64,000 nt of DNA from Marinobacter orientalis (GTDB lineage Bacteria > Pseudomonadota > Gammaproteobacteria > Pseudomonadales > Oleiphilaceae): positions 682,001 to 746,000 of the forward strand of contig NZ_SRZX01000001.1 in NCBI RefSeq assembly GCF_004792665.1, in the 5' to 3' direction. The notes under the pieces are model-generated. The model was not told where the DNA came from and ran no database searches. It saw nothing but the letters and a program-made list of their open reading frames with translations. The translations under genes were made by a program, and so were the position numbers. Below, one piece after another: positions 17,104 through 26,359 of the stretch (the stretch's first letter is position 1; the number at the start of each line of letters is the position of its first letter).

Positions 17104-18591
17104 GTGTTCTACATTCGAGCTTTCGGCGAGTCTCTTTTGCACGCCCTGAAAAACCTCTTGCCCATCGTTGTGGTTGTTGTGTTTTTCCAGCTTGTGGTTC
17201 TGCAGCAAATGCCAGACAACACTCTGGGCATGGCCTTTGGGCTGCTGATTGTGGCCGTTGGCATTGCGCTTTTCCTTCAGGGGCTCGAACTGAGCATTTT
17301 TCCCGTGGGGAAAAGCCTGTCGAATCAGTTTGCCCGCCGCGGCTCCATTCCCATTCTGATGGCTTTCGGGTTTGCCCTCGGTTTTTCTGCGGTGGTGGCG
17401 GAGCCGGCACTTATTGCCGTTGCCCAGCAGGCGCAGGAAATCAGCGCCGGCAAGATTGACGCCCTTACCCTGAGATTGCTTGTGGCAACGTCGGTGGGCT
17501 TTGTGGTTGCACTGGGGGTATTCAGAACGATTATGGGATACCCGCTGCACTGGTTCATGATTGTCGGCTATATCACGGTGGTGATCGTCACGTGGTTTGC
17601 ACCGGAGGAAATCGTCGGTCTTGCCTATGACTCCGGCGGGGTCACTACCAACGTGGTAACCGTTCCCCTCGTCGCTGCGCTGGGCATTGGCCTGGCCGCC
17701 TCAATTCGTGGCCGGAATCCTCTCACTGATGGCTTCGGCCTGGTAGCACTTGCGGTCATGGTACCCATGATTACCGTGCAGCTCTACGGTATAGTGGTTT
17801 ATTCAGGGGGAAAGGAGGAGGGAGAGTTGGTGATGGACACCGGCGGTGATGCATCTCCGGTTGCCGGACCCCTGAGGATGCTTTTGGAGCTGGCCGAGAT
17901 GATCCGTGACGTGTTACCCATCATCCTGACCATTCTTGTCTTTCAGTATCTTGTATTACGACGTGGCCTGAGCAACCCTCGCAGGGTCCTGTCTGGTTTT
18001 GCCCTGGTTATCCTGGGCCTTTACGCCTTCGTGGTCGGCCTGAAAATCGGTCTGTTTCCCATTGGCACCAGCATGGCGGAGCAGTTGGTAACCCTCGACG
18101 GGTTCCTCTTCATTTACCTGTTCGCCTTTATGATCGGGTTTGCCACTACCATGGCGGAGCCGGCGCTGATAGCGATCGGGCAGCAGGCAGAAGAAGCTGC
18201 TGCCGGCACCCTCAATGGCAACGCCATTCGCCTGCTTGTCGCGCTGGGTGTTGCTATCGGAATCACAGTAGGTGTGCACCGGATCATTGTCGGCGACTCC
18301 ATCCACTATTACATCATGGGCGGCTACCTGGTCGTTATCCTGCTGACCACCATTGCCCCGCGCTATATTATTGCACTGGCCTATGACCTGGGCGGCGTCA
18401 CTACATCGGAGGTGACGGTACCACTGGTAACCGCACTGGGGATTGGCCTTGCCAGCAATATCGAGGGGCGCAGTGTGCTTATTGACGGCTTCGGGCTGAT
18501 TGCCTTTGCCTCGATTTTCCCCATCATCACTGTCATGGCCTATGCCATTGTTGTCGACCACATCGCTACAAGAAGGAAACTTGCCACATGA
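17104..18591 (+). CDS. DUF1538-family membrane transporter (two tandem DUF1538 halves)
   Basis: A 495-residue polytopic inner-membrane protein made of two homologous halves. The first half has VAEPALIAVAQQAQEISAG (about 99-117) and LAYDSGGVTTNVVTVPLV (about 174-191); the second repeats these as MAEPALIAIGQQAEEAAAG and LAYDLGGVTTSEVTVPLV. This duplication with helix-breaking GGVTT motifs suggests a transporter or channel; the substrate is unknown. Its stop overlaps the start of the PII-like gene in ATGA, and a CBS gene follows, so nucleotide-controlled transport is an attractive inference. I recognise the family but know no established function. Confidence 0.8.
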   Translation: MFYIRAFGESLLHALKNLLPIVVVVVFFQLVVLQQMPDNTLGMAFGLLIVAVGIALFLQGLELSIFPVGKSLSNQFARRGSIPILMAFGFALGFSAVVAEPALIAVAQQAQEISAGKIDALTLRLLVATSVGFVVALGVFRTIMGYPLHWFMIVGYITVVIVTWFAPEEIVGLAYDSGGVTTNVVTVPLVAALGIGLAASIRGRNPLTDGFGLVALAVMVPMITVQLYGIVVYSGGKEEGELVMDTGGDASPVAGPLRMLLELAEMIRDVLPIILTILVFQYLVLRRGLSNPRRVLSGFALVILGLYAFVVGLKIGLFPIGTSMAEQLVTLDGFLFIYLFAFMIGFATTMAEPALIAIGQQAEEAAAGTLNGNAIRLLVALGVAIGITVGVHRIIVGDSIHYYIMGGYLVVILLTTIAPRYIIALAYDLGGVTTSEVTVPLVTALGIGLASNIEGRSVLIDGFGLIAFASIFPIITVMAYAIVVDHIATRRKLAT

Positions 18592-18938
18592 AATTCTCCG
18601 TACTCGTCGCTATCGTGCCTGAAGACCAGGAGCAGGATTGCATAGACGCAGCCCGGAATCTCGGTGCCGGAGGGGTCACTGTCATGTCCGGGCGAGGTAT
18701 CAGCAATACTGCCAGGAAAACCTTTTTCGGCCTGACCTACGACGGCAGCCAGAGTGTTCTGGTAATGGTGCTGGAAAAAGGGCTGTCGCTGGATATTCTG
18801 AAAGCCATCCAGCATCTTCTCATGCCAGAAAAGAACGACTCTCAGGGACTGGTGTTCACACTGCCCCTGGAGCATCTGGGAGGCATTGACCTGTCCCAGG
18901 TTGAAAAATTCGAACAGCACGTAAAAGACTCACTCTAG
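18588..18938 (+). CDS. divergent PII-family signalling protein
   Basis: A 116-residue protein with the PII ferredoxin-like fold: MKFSVLVAIVPEDQEQDCIDAARNLGAGGVTVMSGRGI at the start and a later VLVMVLEKG strand. The T-loop region reads SGRGISNTARKTFFG and lacks the GlnB/GlnK YRGAEY sequence with the uridylylated Tyr, so it should not be a GlnD target. PII-like proteins often bind and gate a co-encoded transporter in response to adenine nucleotides. The ATGA overlap with the DUF1538 gene strongly implies that transporter as partner. Confidence 0.8.
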   Translation: MKFSVLVAIVPEDQEQDCIDAARNLGAGGVTVMSGRGISNTARKTFFGLTYDGSQSVLVMVLEKGLSLDILKAIQHLLMPEKNDSQGLVFTLPLEHLGGIDLSQVEKFEQHVKDSL

Positions 18939-18951
18939 GCGGAGCATCAGG

Positions 18952-19341
18952 ATGAAACTTGTAAGGGATGTGATGATTCGGGATACCATTAATGTTTCCC
19001 CCTTTGCCAGCCTCCGTGAAGCCTTGTCACTGATGAAAAGGCACGAGGTAAAGTCACTGGTGGTGGAAAAACAGAATGAACACGATGCCTACGGCCTGAT
19101 CACCTACACCAATATTATCAAAACCGTGATTGCCGAAGATGGTGATATCGACCTGCTCAATGTGTACGATGCCTGCGCGAAACCGGTAATCAGTGTCGGG
19201 GAACACCTCGGAGTCCGCTATGCCGCCAGCCTGATGAGCCAGCATCGCGTGAAGCGTCTGCTGGTTCTGCAGGATAACGAACTGGTGGGTTTCGTGGTTA
19301 TGGACGATATTATGGCCGCCCTGCTCGAAACCATTGACTGA
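18952..19341 (+). CDS. CBS-domain pair protein
   Basis: A 129-residue protein consisting of one CBS pair (Bateman module): KLVRDVMIRDTINVSPFASLREALSLMKRHEVKSLVVE and then CAKPVISVGEHLGVRYAASLMSQHRVKRLLVL. Such modules bind AMP, ATP or SAM and regulate partners. It starts 13 bp after the PII-like stop with GGAGCATCAGG as ribosome site, so it is the third gene of the DUF1538 operon. Together they look like two adenine-nucleotide sensors serving one transporter. Confidence 0.85.
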   Translation: MKLVRDVMIRDTINVSPFASLREALSLMKRHEVKSLVVEKQNEHDAYGLITYTNIIKTVIAEDGDIDLLNVYDACAKPVISVGEHLGVRYAASLMSQHRVKRLLVLQDNELVGFVVMDDIMAALLETID

Positions 19342-19354
19342 ACCCGGGCCAGAC

Positions 19355-21301
19355 TCATGACGTGCACAGGACGACCAACCGGTCGGCAGCACTCAGGTCC
19401 AGATATCCGTCTCTCGGCGGATTGAGGCTCAGGTGGCGCCCATGCTCATTGGCATGACCACGCCAGACACCCAGCGCGACCTCGCCTTTTGCCGCCACCA
19501 CTTTCTCCACCACCTGAAAGTCTGCGCTGGCCGGAAGCGGGTAATCATGGGGATCGCGGAACTGTATCTCGGCCCCATTCACGGTAAACAGCTCATCCAG
19601 CACCACTCTGAGCTCCCGCCGCAATGCCACCTGGGCAAGGACGTGGCTGACAATCATCGGGCTGATCATCATTTCACTCTGGTGTCCGGTCAGCAGGTTA
19701 CGGTTGTCAGGGTCGCTCAACTCCATAATCAGTTGCGGCCGATGGGTCCCCTCGCTGAGCAGGTCTTCCAGCTGCAGATAACCGACCATCGCCCGGGCGT
19801 CGGCTTCTTCCCCGGAGGCCAGGCGGTCACTGCTCACAAGCATGATGGAATCGTAGTTGAGGGGGCCCACTTGCCTGAGCTCACCTTCTACCATGTAATC
19901 CGCCTCGACGTGACGACAGATAACGTCGCGCTGGTGACCCAGGTAACGGTCTATTTCCTGCTGCCGCTCCGAAGCGGGCACTACGGAGACAACATCCACC
20001 TCAAACCGCATCTGGCGATAGCTGGCAAATTCGTCGATCAGGCTCGGTACGCGGCGGTTCCAGCCCAACACCAGAACCCGGTGAACACGCTCGGAAAAGG
20101 CAACGGAACGGCTGACTGGCTGCCCGCGATTGATTACCGGCAGTGCCGGGGCTTTGGGATCGGGTTCGGTTTCATCGTAGTCCCGCGCCAGCATGACGAC
20201 GCGGTCCTCGGCAGCTATCAGGATGTCCGATGAGGCTGGCATCTGCACATGCCAGCCCCTGCCTGCCGGCTTCAGAATGCCCAGCACAATGACTCTGGGG
20301 CGCTGGGATGCCAGTTCGCCGAGCGTCAGTCCCGCCAGGGACTCTCCACCCCGGATATACATTTCACAGCCTTCCCCGGCGGTCAGCAGCTCATTATAGA
20401 TTTCCGACAACCCCGGATGCAGGATGTTCTGGACCATCAACCGGCTGATGGTGGCATCACCGGCAACCACTTCCATCTCGCCGGGATAGGCCCGCTCAAT
20501 GACCGGGTGTTTGCGTATGTCCTGAATTTCGGCCACCACGAACGGCAGGGGCGTACCCAGGTGCCGTGCCTGCGCGGCGATGGACAGCAGCGCCTTTACG
20601 GTTTCTATATCCGATGTTACCAGACTGCCGGCTTCGTGGGCCGCGCTGGGCACGATGACCGCAGAAGCATCCAGACAAGCCACCCGTTGCAGTGCATCAG
20701 GCTGGATGGCAGCACCGGAGCGCAGAATGATCTGGCGCGCCTTGCGGCCAATCCCGGGCTCATTGCGCAGTTCGTGCACCTGGGCCGCGGAGGCTGTTTC
20801 CGAGAGCACTACCAGGCGTAACCGGCTGGTATCGTGCTTCTCGAGGAATCGCCGCATCCGGCCGGACGAGCCCAGCAATTCCCCCAGCAGGGGCAGCGTC
20901 TGGCTGGTCCAGCCCAGTACCACGATATGGTTTCTCAGGGTGACCGGGGTCAGCCCCCGTTCCAGGTCCGTCATTTTGGCAATCAGCCAGCGGGTCAGGA
21001 TCGCCACCAGAGTACCCATGAACACCACGTAGCCGCTGATGGTCAGGATGGTAGACACCAGCCGCTGCCAGTTGCCCACGTCATCCCCCAGGTAACCCGG
21101 GTCCGTCAGCCGCAGAAAGGCCCACCAGATCGCACCCCCCATATCCTCATGGGGTTCACCGAAGGGAATCACCAGCAGGCCGCCAATCAGGGAGATCATC
21201 CCGATAAAGACGCCAACCACCAGCAGCTGAAAACCAGCGCCTTTGACAAGCTGGCGTTCTACAATAAATTTGACACGGTCAACAAAACGAAAGGGGAGCA
21301 T
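19355..21301 (-). CDS. CASTOR/POLLUX-type ion channel protein
   Basis: About 648 residues. Two membrane helices near the N-terminus (LLVVGVFIGMISLIGGLL and ILTISGYVVFMGTLVAIL) flank a pore-like stretch AIWWAFLRLTDPGYLGDD; then two long cytoplasmic RCK-like Rossmann regions follow (IVVLGWTSQTLPLLGELL, VLVLGWNRRVPSLIDEF). This is the layout of the CASTOR/POLLUX family of channels, which in plants carry Ca2+/K+; the bacterial ion is unknown. I prefer ATG 21301 because AGAAGG lies just upstream; 21304, 21307 and 21346 are in-frame alternatives. It converges with the CBS gene, 13 bp apart. Confidence 0.8.
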   Translation of the reverse strand: MLPFRFVDRVKFIVERQLVKGAGFQLLVVGVFIGMISLIGGLLVIPFGEPHEDMGGAIWWAFLRLTDPGYLGDDVGNWQRLVSTILTISGYVVFMGTLVAILTRWLIAKMTDLERGLTPVTLRNHIVVLGWTSQTLPLLGELLGSSGRMRRFLEKHDTSRLRLVVLSETASAAQVHELRNEPGIGRKARQIILRSGAAIQPDALQRVACLDASAVIVPSAAHEAGSLVTSDIETVKALLSIAAQARHLGTPLPFVVAEIQDIRKHPVIERAYPGEMEVVAGDATISRLMVQNILHPGLSEIYNELLTAGEGCEMYIRGGESLAGLTLGELASQRPRVIVLGILKPAGRGWHVQMPASSDILIAAEDRVVMLARDYDETEPDPKAPALPVINRGQPVSRSVAFSERVHRVLVLGWNRRVPSLIDEFASYRQMRFEVDVVSVVPASERQQEIDRYLGHQRDVICRHVEADYMVEGELRQVGPLNYDSIMLVSSDRLASGEEADARAMVGYLQLEDLLSEGTHRPQLIMELSDPDNRNLLTGHQSEMMISPMIVSHVLAQVALRRELRVVLDELFTVNGAEIQFRDPHDYPLPASADFQVVEKVVAAKGEVALGVWRGHANEHGRHLSLNPPRDGYLDLSAADRLVVLCTS

Positions 21302-21406
21302 CATCATCCTTCTGCGCAAGCCCGAAATGCCCGTAGCATAGCCCATTAGGCGAGGTGGAGACGGGTAAAAATTTGTTCAATGCCGACTACCTGACCGGGA
21401 AATGCC

Positions 21407-22618
21407 ATGCGTCGCACCCTGAGAATCCTTATTGGCACGACTGTCTTTCTGCCGGGGGCCCTGGCAGCCGAACTCAACCACCTGCCGCAACCGTGGCGGC
21501 AGGAAGCTGTGGTTATGGGCGCAGACGAAACCGACAATGAGGAACGCTACCTCCATGAACTGTCTTTCCAACACAGCCAGCCCGCACCGTCGGTGATTGA
21601 TAACGGTATCCGCGGGACCGGTGGCAGCGTCGGTAGCCGGCGACTGTATCTGGATTTCCGGTTCCGCCAGGACTTCGGCTTTAACGAGAATCGCCAGGGT
21701 TTCCTGCTCGACATACAGCGCAGCGAGGACTTTGACGGCAGCTACGATCGACAGCTCGTGGGGTTTCGCCACCAGCTCACCGATGCCACAGAGGTCTGGC
21801 TGCAGGGAGACGTGTTTCCGGACAAATCCCGCTCGGACATATACTTCAGCGGTCGCCACAGCTTCAGCAACGAATCCTGGATCCACGGCAGCTGGATTTT
21901 GCCCGACGCCTATTTCAACAGCAAAACCCGCAGTGACGATGCTTTTGTGGACCCCGCCCAAAGCTTCTTTATCCAGTGGCATCAACCCGCCGCGAAACAT
22001 CAGCTCGGCACCACCGCTTCGGTAACCTATTCTCCACCCTCCACTTTTGAGAGCCGTGAGGAGAGCCTGGTGGTGGAAAATGAAACCATCCGGGGCGCGC
22101 TAACCCACCAACTCCGACGCGGCCACTGGTCGCTGCGAGCAGCACTGGGCGGCGAGTACACCCGCCGCCATTACACTCTGGACGAGCGCCCCGGCACCAT
22201 AGCCACCAGCCGCGACCACATCAGTTTCGATGTCGAAGCCGTTCATAAACACCACCGCCTGCAACCCGGCATCGGGATGCATTATTTTTATCTCAGGGAA
22301 CAGGGGTATACGGGCCGAAACCTTGATGAAATTGCTGACGTGCGCCGCAAAGAGCCCAGTTTATCGGGGCAGTTCAGGTTGCCACTGACCCCTGCTGTTA
22401 CACTCACGCCCTCGATCTACCTGAGCGTTCCGGACATCGAACAGAACTATTCAAAAAGCGGTGATGATAACCACCACGGGTTTACCGGCAAAGTCGCATT
22501 GCCCTTCGACATTGTGCTGTCCCGGGAAGAAAATGCCATTCTGACCCTCGCGACTACCTTTTATCTGCACAAGGCGGCGTTCGGCGGCGGCAACCTCCAG
22601 TTGCACTGGCCTATGTAG
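21407..22618 (+). CDS. unknown outer-membrane beta-barrel-like protein
   Basis: I do not recognise this 403-residue protein. It has a signal peptide (residues 1-20, ending ALAAEL) and then alternating amphipathic strands rich in Tyr, Phe, Arg and Asp, such as RRLYLDFRFRQDFGF and SIYLSVPDIEQNY, suggesting an outer-membrane barrel. The last residues FGGGNLQLHWPM do not end in the usual aromatic residue. Its stop overlaps that of the convergent DauA-like gene by 8 bp. It is divergent from the CASTOR/POLLUX-type channel gene and the two share a promoter region; no functional link is shown. Confidence 0.65.
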   Translation: MRRTLRILIGTTVFLPGALAAELNHLPQPWRQEAVVMGADETDNEERYLHELSFQHSQPAPSVIDNGIRGTGGSVGSRRLYLDFRFRQDFGFNENRQGFLLDIQRSEDFDGSYDRQLVGFRHQLTDATEVWLQGDVFPDKSRSDIYFSGRHSFSNESWIHGSWILPDAYFNSKTRSDDAFVDPAQSFFIQWHQPAAKHQLGTTASVTYSPPSTFESREESLVVENETIRGALTHQLRRGHWSLRAALGGEYTRRHYTLDERPGTIATSRDHISFDVEAVHKHHRLQPGIGMHYFYLREQGYTGRNLDEIADVRRKEPSLSGQFRLPLTPAVTLTPSIYLSVPDIEQNYSKSGDDNHHGFTGKVALPFDIVLSREENAILTLATTFYLHKAAFGGGNLQLHWPM

Positions 22619-24344
22619 GCGCGAGCCAGCTTTCCGCAGTAATCGCTTCATCCAGGCTCGGATAGAACCGGATCACGCCCTCTTCGGGCCTGACACCGGC
22701 CCTGGCCAACGTGCGCAAAGGCTGGAACTGAAGATCGGCAACAACGACCTGCGTTCCGTCCCGCCTGCAGGTGTCGATAAGCTTGTTCAGGGCCGACAGG
22801 CCACCCGCATCCAGTATCGTCACGCCGTCCATGTAGAGAATGAAACCGCGTGCACTGGATGACAGCTGCGCCAGTTCCCCGAAAATACGATCAGCGGCTG
22901 CGAAGAATAAAGGGCCGTTGATCTTGAATACCTGCCAGCCATCAGGCAGCCGGGCACCTGCCATCCGTTTGCTGTCAGTAATGTCGGTCACCCGGGTCAT
23001 CTGTGCCATTTCCCGCATGAACAATACGGCCGCCAACAGGATCCCGGTGGTGATCGCAATCACCATATCCAGTAACACCGTCAGCGAAAAACAGGTGATG
23101 AACACCAGTATGTCGCTGCGCGGGGCGGTTTTCAGCAGATGGAGAGATTTCGGCGCCTCACTCATGTTCCAGGCCACCATTACCAGCAGCGCTGCCATGG
23201 CCGCCATCGGAAGATAGGCCAGTAGCGGTGCCAGTGACACCAGCGCCAGCAGAACCACCAGGGCGTGCATCATTGCCGAGACCGGAGACTCCGCACCAGC
23301 GCGGTAATTGGCTGCCGAACGGGCAATGGCGGCTGTTGCGGTAATACCGCCGAAAAACGGCGTGATCACATTGCCGATACCCTGCCCCAGCAGTTCGCTG
23401 TTGGCGCTGTGGCGCTTGCCGCTCATACCGTCCAGCACCACCGCACACAGCAGCGATTCAATGGCCCCCAGCATGGCGATGGCAAAGGCAGCCGGCAGCA
23501 GGTCCCGCACCATGGACCAGCTTATGCCAAGAGGCTCGCCGCTGGCGTCCGGGCGCTGCCAGGGCCAGGCAAACTCCGGCAGAAAGGGCGGAATACCGGC
23601 ACCGGTCGAACCATCCGCGAGCAGATAACTGAAGCGGGAGCCAATGGTTTCTATCGCTGCACCATTGGCATTCAACGCCAACGCCAGAAGGCTGCCAATG
23701 ATTACCGCCGGCAGATGTGGTGGTACCGGCGTCCTCAGCCGGGGCCAAAGCAGCATCACCGCCAGCGTGGCTATCGCAACCAGCGTGGTGGTGCCATCCA
23801 GCCCCGGCAGCGCCTGAGCAACAACTGCCAGCTTGTCCCAGTAGTGCTCCGGCATCTGCTCGATGCCCAGACCGAAAAAGTCCTTCACCTGCAAGGTGGC
23901 AATCACCACGGCAATGCCGCCGGTGAAACCCAGAGTGACGGCCTCGGGAATGTATTCGATAAAGCGGCCCAGCCGCATCAGCGCCATAATGATCAGAAGC
24001 ACGCCTGACATCAGCGATGCCAGCAGCAGACCACCAAGCCCATAGGTCTGGGCAATGGGATAGAGAATCACTACAAACGCGGCAGTCGGGCCAGAAACGC
24101 TGAAACGGCTACCGCCGGTCAATGCGATCACGAACCCGGCAATGAAGGCGGTGTAGAGCCCGTACTGGGGTGGCACACCGCTGGCAATCGCCAGTGCCAT
24201 CGCCAACGGGATAGCAATAATGCCGACCGTAACCCCTGCCATCACATCGCGGCCAAGACGTTTTGTGGTATAGCGCTCGTCAATGCAGGCCGCGCGAAAA
24301 CCATGGGCAAGTCGCAGGGAAAACAGGTGGGCACGGTGTGGCAT
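22611..24344 (-). CDS. dauA: SulP-family transporter, DauA/YchM-like (C4-dicarboxylate/anion)
   Basis: A 577-residue SLC26/SulP transporter closely resembling E. coli DauA along its length: DVMAGVTVGIIAIPLAMALAIASG, LTGGSRFSVSGPTAAFVV and GIGNVITPFFGGITATAAIARSAANYRAG. The C-terminal STAS domain (about 465-577) includes ILYMDGVTILDAGGL. DauA imports succinate and other C4-dicarboxylates at acid pH, but SulP members vary between sulfate, bicarbonate and dicarboxylates. Start ATG 24344 matches DauA best; an in-frame ATG at 24416 would add 24 residues. Divergent from the ChaN-like gene. Confidence 0.82.
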   Translation of the reverse strand: MPHRAHLFSLRLAHGFRAACIDERYTTKRLGRDVMAGVTVGIIAIPLAMALAIASGVPPQYGLYTAFIAGFVIALTGGSRFSVSGPTAAFVVILYPIAQTYGLGGLLLASLMSGVLLIIMALMRLGRFIEYIPEAVTLGFTGGIAVVIATLQVKDFFGLGIEQMPEHYWDKLAVVAQALPGLDGTTTLVAIATLAVMLLWPRLRTPVPPHLPAVIIGSLLALALNANGAAIETIGSRFSYLLADGSTGAGIPPFLPEFAWPWQRPDASGEPLGISWSMVRDLLPAAFAIAMLGAIESLLCAVVLDGMSGKRHSANSELLGQGIGNVITPFFGGITATAAIARSAANYRAGAESPVSAMMHALVVLLALVSLAPLLAYLPMAAMAALLVMVAWNMSEAPKSLHLLKTAPRSDILVFITCFSLTVLLDMVIAITTGILLAAVLFMREMAQMTRVTDITDSKRMAGARLPDGWQVFKINGPLFFAAADRIFGELAQLSSSARGFILYMDGVTILDAGGLSALNKLIDTCRRDGTQVVVADLQFQPLRTLARAGVRPEEGVIRFYPSLDEAITAESWLAPT

Positions 24345-24417
24345 CGGACATCCCGAACAATATTCAGAAAAACAAAAGGCTGACAGCCAAACGGGTTTCG
24401 TGATCGTATAGGACATT

Positions 24418-25425
24418 ATGACGAACTACTCTCACACTCTCGTAATAGTCGCCTGCCTGCTGTTCGCAGGCTGTGCCGCCCAGTCCGCAAGCGACCCGAA
24501 AATGGTGCCGCCACAATCGCAATATGATTCTGTCATTACCGACAACAATGGTAACCTGCTCTCTATTAACGGGCTGGCAAAACAACTGGCACCAGCAGAT
24601 GTGGTGGTGATCGGCGAGTACCATGGCCACCATGGCGCCCACCTGCTGCAATCACTGGTGCAGTCGGCCCTTTACCAGCGACGACCGCAGCAGGTGTTGA
24701 GCATGGAGCAATTCACCCTCAACGAGCAGCCGGAGCTGGACAGATACCTCGCCGGGCAGACCGGCGAAGAAGAGCTGATTGCAGACACTGACGCCTGGCC
24801 CAACTACAAGGCATCTTATCGGCCCCTGATCGAATTCTCCAGGAACCGGAACATTCCGGTGATTGCCGCCAACGCGCCCGCGGACATTGTTCGTTGCATC
24901 GGCCGCACCGGAGCAGACTATCTTGAAAGACTCGACAAAGAGCAACGCCGGCAGTTACCGGAGGCGCCCTTTGTTGACACTCCCGGCTATCGCAAAAAGT
25001 TCCTCGACACCCTTGGCGGGAGTCATGGCACAGGCCACGACCAGACAGATAACAGCGAACGCCTGGAAAACAGCTACAAGGCCCAGTTGCTAAGGGACAA
25101 TACCATGGCAGATCGGGTGATCAGAGCGCTGGAGGAGCATCCCGGTCACCAGGTTATTCACCTCACAGGCACTTTCCATTCGGAACACCGCCTGGGCATG
25201 GTTGCAGTGCTGGAAAAGAAACGCCCGGATCTCGAGGTTGCCGTTGTCAGTCCCGTCTTCTGGCACTCGGGTGATGATCTGGACAGCCTGCTGGAGGCCA
25301 ATCGCGGCAAAGGCGATTTTCTCTATTTCCTGCGGCCACTGCCTGAGCAGTACAAGGACAGCGAACGCCATCGTGAGGCCATCATGGAACAATTCCGTAA
25401 CGCGCCAGAGCTTTCCTGTGATTGA
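24418..25425 (+). CDS. ChaN-family lipoprotein (heme/iron-linked)
   Basis: A 335-residue lipoprotein; the lipobox LFAGC puts lipidated Cys at 19. The body is the ChaN/DUF399 fold: VVVIGEYHGHHGAHLLQSLVQSALYQ and VLSMEQFTLNEQPELDRYLAG. ChaN homologues bind heme at the outer surface of the membrane in Campylobacter and are tied to iron uptake; that role here is inferred. Neighbours (DauA-like and EamA transporters) do not refine it. Confidence 0.82.
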   Translation: MTNYSHTLVIVACLLFAGCAAQSASDPKMVPPQSQYDSVITDNNGNLLSINGLAKQLAPADVVVIGEYHGHHGAHLLQSLVQSALYQRRPQQVLSMEQFTLNEQPELDRYLAGQTGEEELIADTDAWPNYKASYRPLIEFSRNRNIPVIAANAPADIVRCIGRTGADYLERLDKEQRRQLPEAPFVDTPGYRKKFLDTLGGSHGTGHDQTDNSERLENSYKAQLLRDNTMADRVIRALEEHPGHQVIHLTGTFHSEHRLGMVAVLEKKRPDLEVAVVSPVFWHSGDDLDSLLEANRGKGDFLYFLRPLPEQYKDSERHREAIMEQFRNAPELSCD

Positions 25426-25445
25426 ACCGTATCAGGGTCCGCAGA

Positions 25446-26297
25446 TCACACCGCCTTCCTCCGCCCCGCCTGAATCACGATAGCGATGCCGCCGAGAATG
25501 GCGATACCGGCAACCACCAGTCTCAACGTCAGCGGCTCGCTCAGCAGCAGAACACCACCAACCGCGGCAATCACCGGGACACTGAGCTGGACCGTAGCAG
25601 CCGTTGTTGCCTGCAGCAGCGGCAGCGCCATGTACCAGATGGCATAGCCCATACCCGAGGCAATGGCCCCGGAAGCGACTGCATAGCCCATCCCCGCCAT
25701 ATCAATAGTGGCACTGGTCATCATCACCAGGCTCAGCACCACCGTCATCGGCACGGCACGGATAAAATTGCCGGTGGTGACAGCCGTTGGCTCACCGGCG
25801 CCTTTCGCCCGCAGGGAATACACGCCCCAGGCAATGCCGGCACCGATCATCAACAGGGAACTGAATAACGGTGGTGCAGTGAGGCCGGGCAGTAACAGCC
25901 CCACCAGGCCGGAAAAGGCCACCACAAAACCCACCCACTGCCACAGGTGCGGGCGGTCACCGCGAAGGAAACCGATGCTGATCATGGTGGCCTGGACCGC
26001 GCCAAACAGCAGCAGGGCGCCCATGGCTGCGGACAGACCACCATAGGCGTAGGAGAAAGCAGCAGCATAGGCAAACAGGGCCAGGGCGGAGCCCCAGGAA
26101 CCCTGCTTCATGGGTGCCCGATTGCCGCGAAGGCTGAGCAGCAGCCACAGCATTAACGCGCCGGACACCAGGCGGACACTGGTAAAGGTGGCCGCGTCGA
26201 TATCGGTGTCACGCAATGCCGCCCGGCAAAGCAGTGAATTGCCAGCAAAGGCAGTCATGGCAGCAGAGGTCAGCAGCAAGGTACGCAATCGAGACAA
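25446..26297 (-). CDS. EamA/DMT-family metabolite exporter
   Basis: A 283-residue inner-membrane protein with about ten hydrophobic segments arranged as two EamA repeats, ending in a short basic tail RRKAV. The first repeat has FAGNSLLCRAALRDTDIDAATFTSVRLVSGAL, typical of drug/metabolite transporters that export amino acids or other small solutes. The start is TTG at 26297 with CGGGAG eight bases upstream. It converges with the ChaN gene. Substrate unknown. Confidence 0.85.
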   Translation of the reverse strand: MSRLRTLLLTSAAMTAFAGNSLLCRAALRDTDIDAATFTSVRLVSGALMLWLLLSLRGNRAPMKQGSWGSALALFAYAAAFSYAYGGLSAAMGALLLFGAVQATMISIGFLRGDRPHLWQWVGFVVAFSGLVGLLLPGLTAPPLFSSLLMIGAGIAWGVYSLRAKGAGEPTAVTTGNFIRAVPMTVVLSLVMMTSATIDMAGMGYAVASGAIASGMGYAIWYMALPLLQATTAATVQLSVPVIAAVGGVLLLSEPLTLRLVVAGIAILGGIAIVIQAGRRKAV

Positions 26298-26359
26298 GAC
26301 AACACTCCCGGGCAGACGGATCGGAACCTATCCAGTGTAGGCGCTGACCGGAAAATTGC

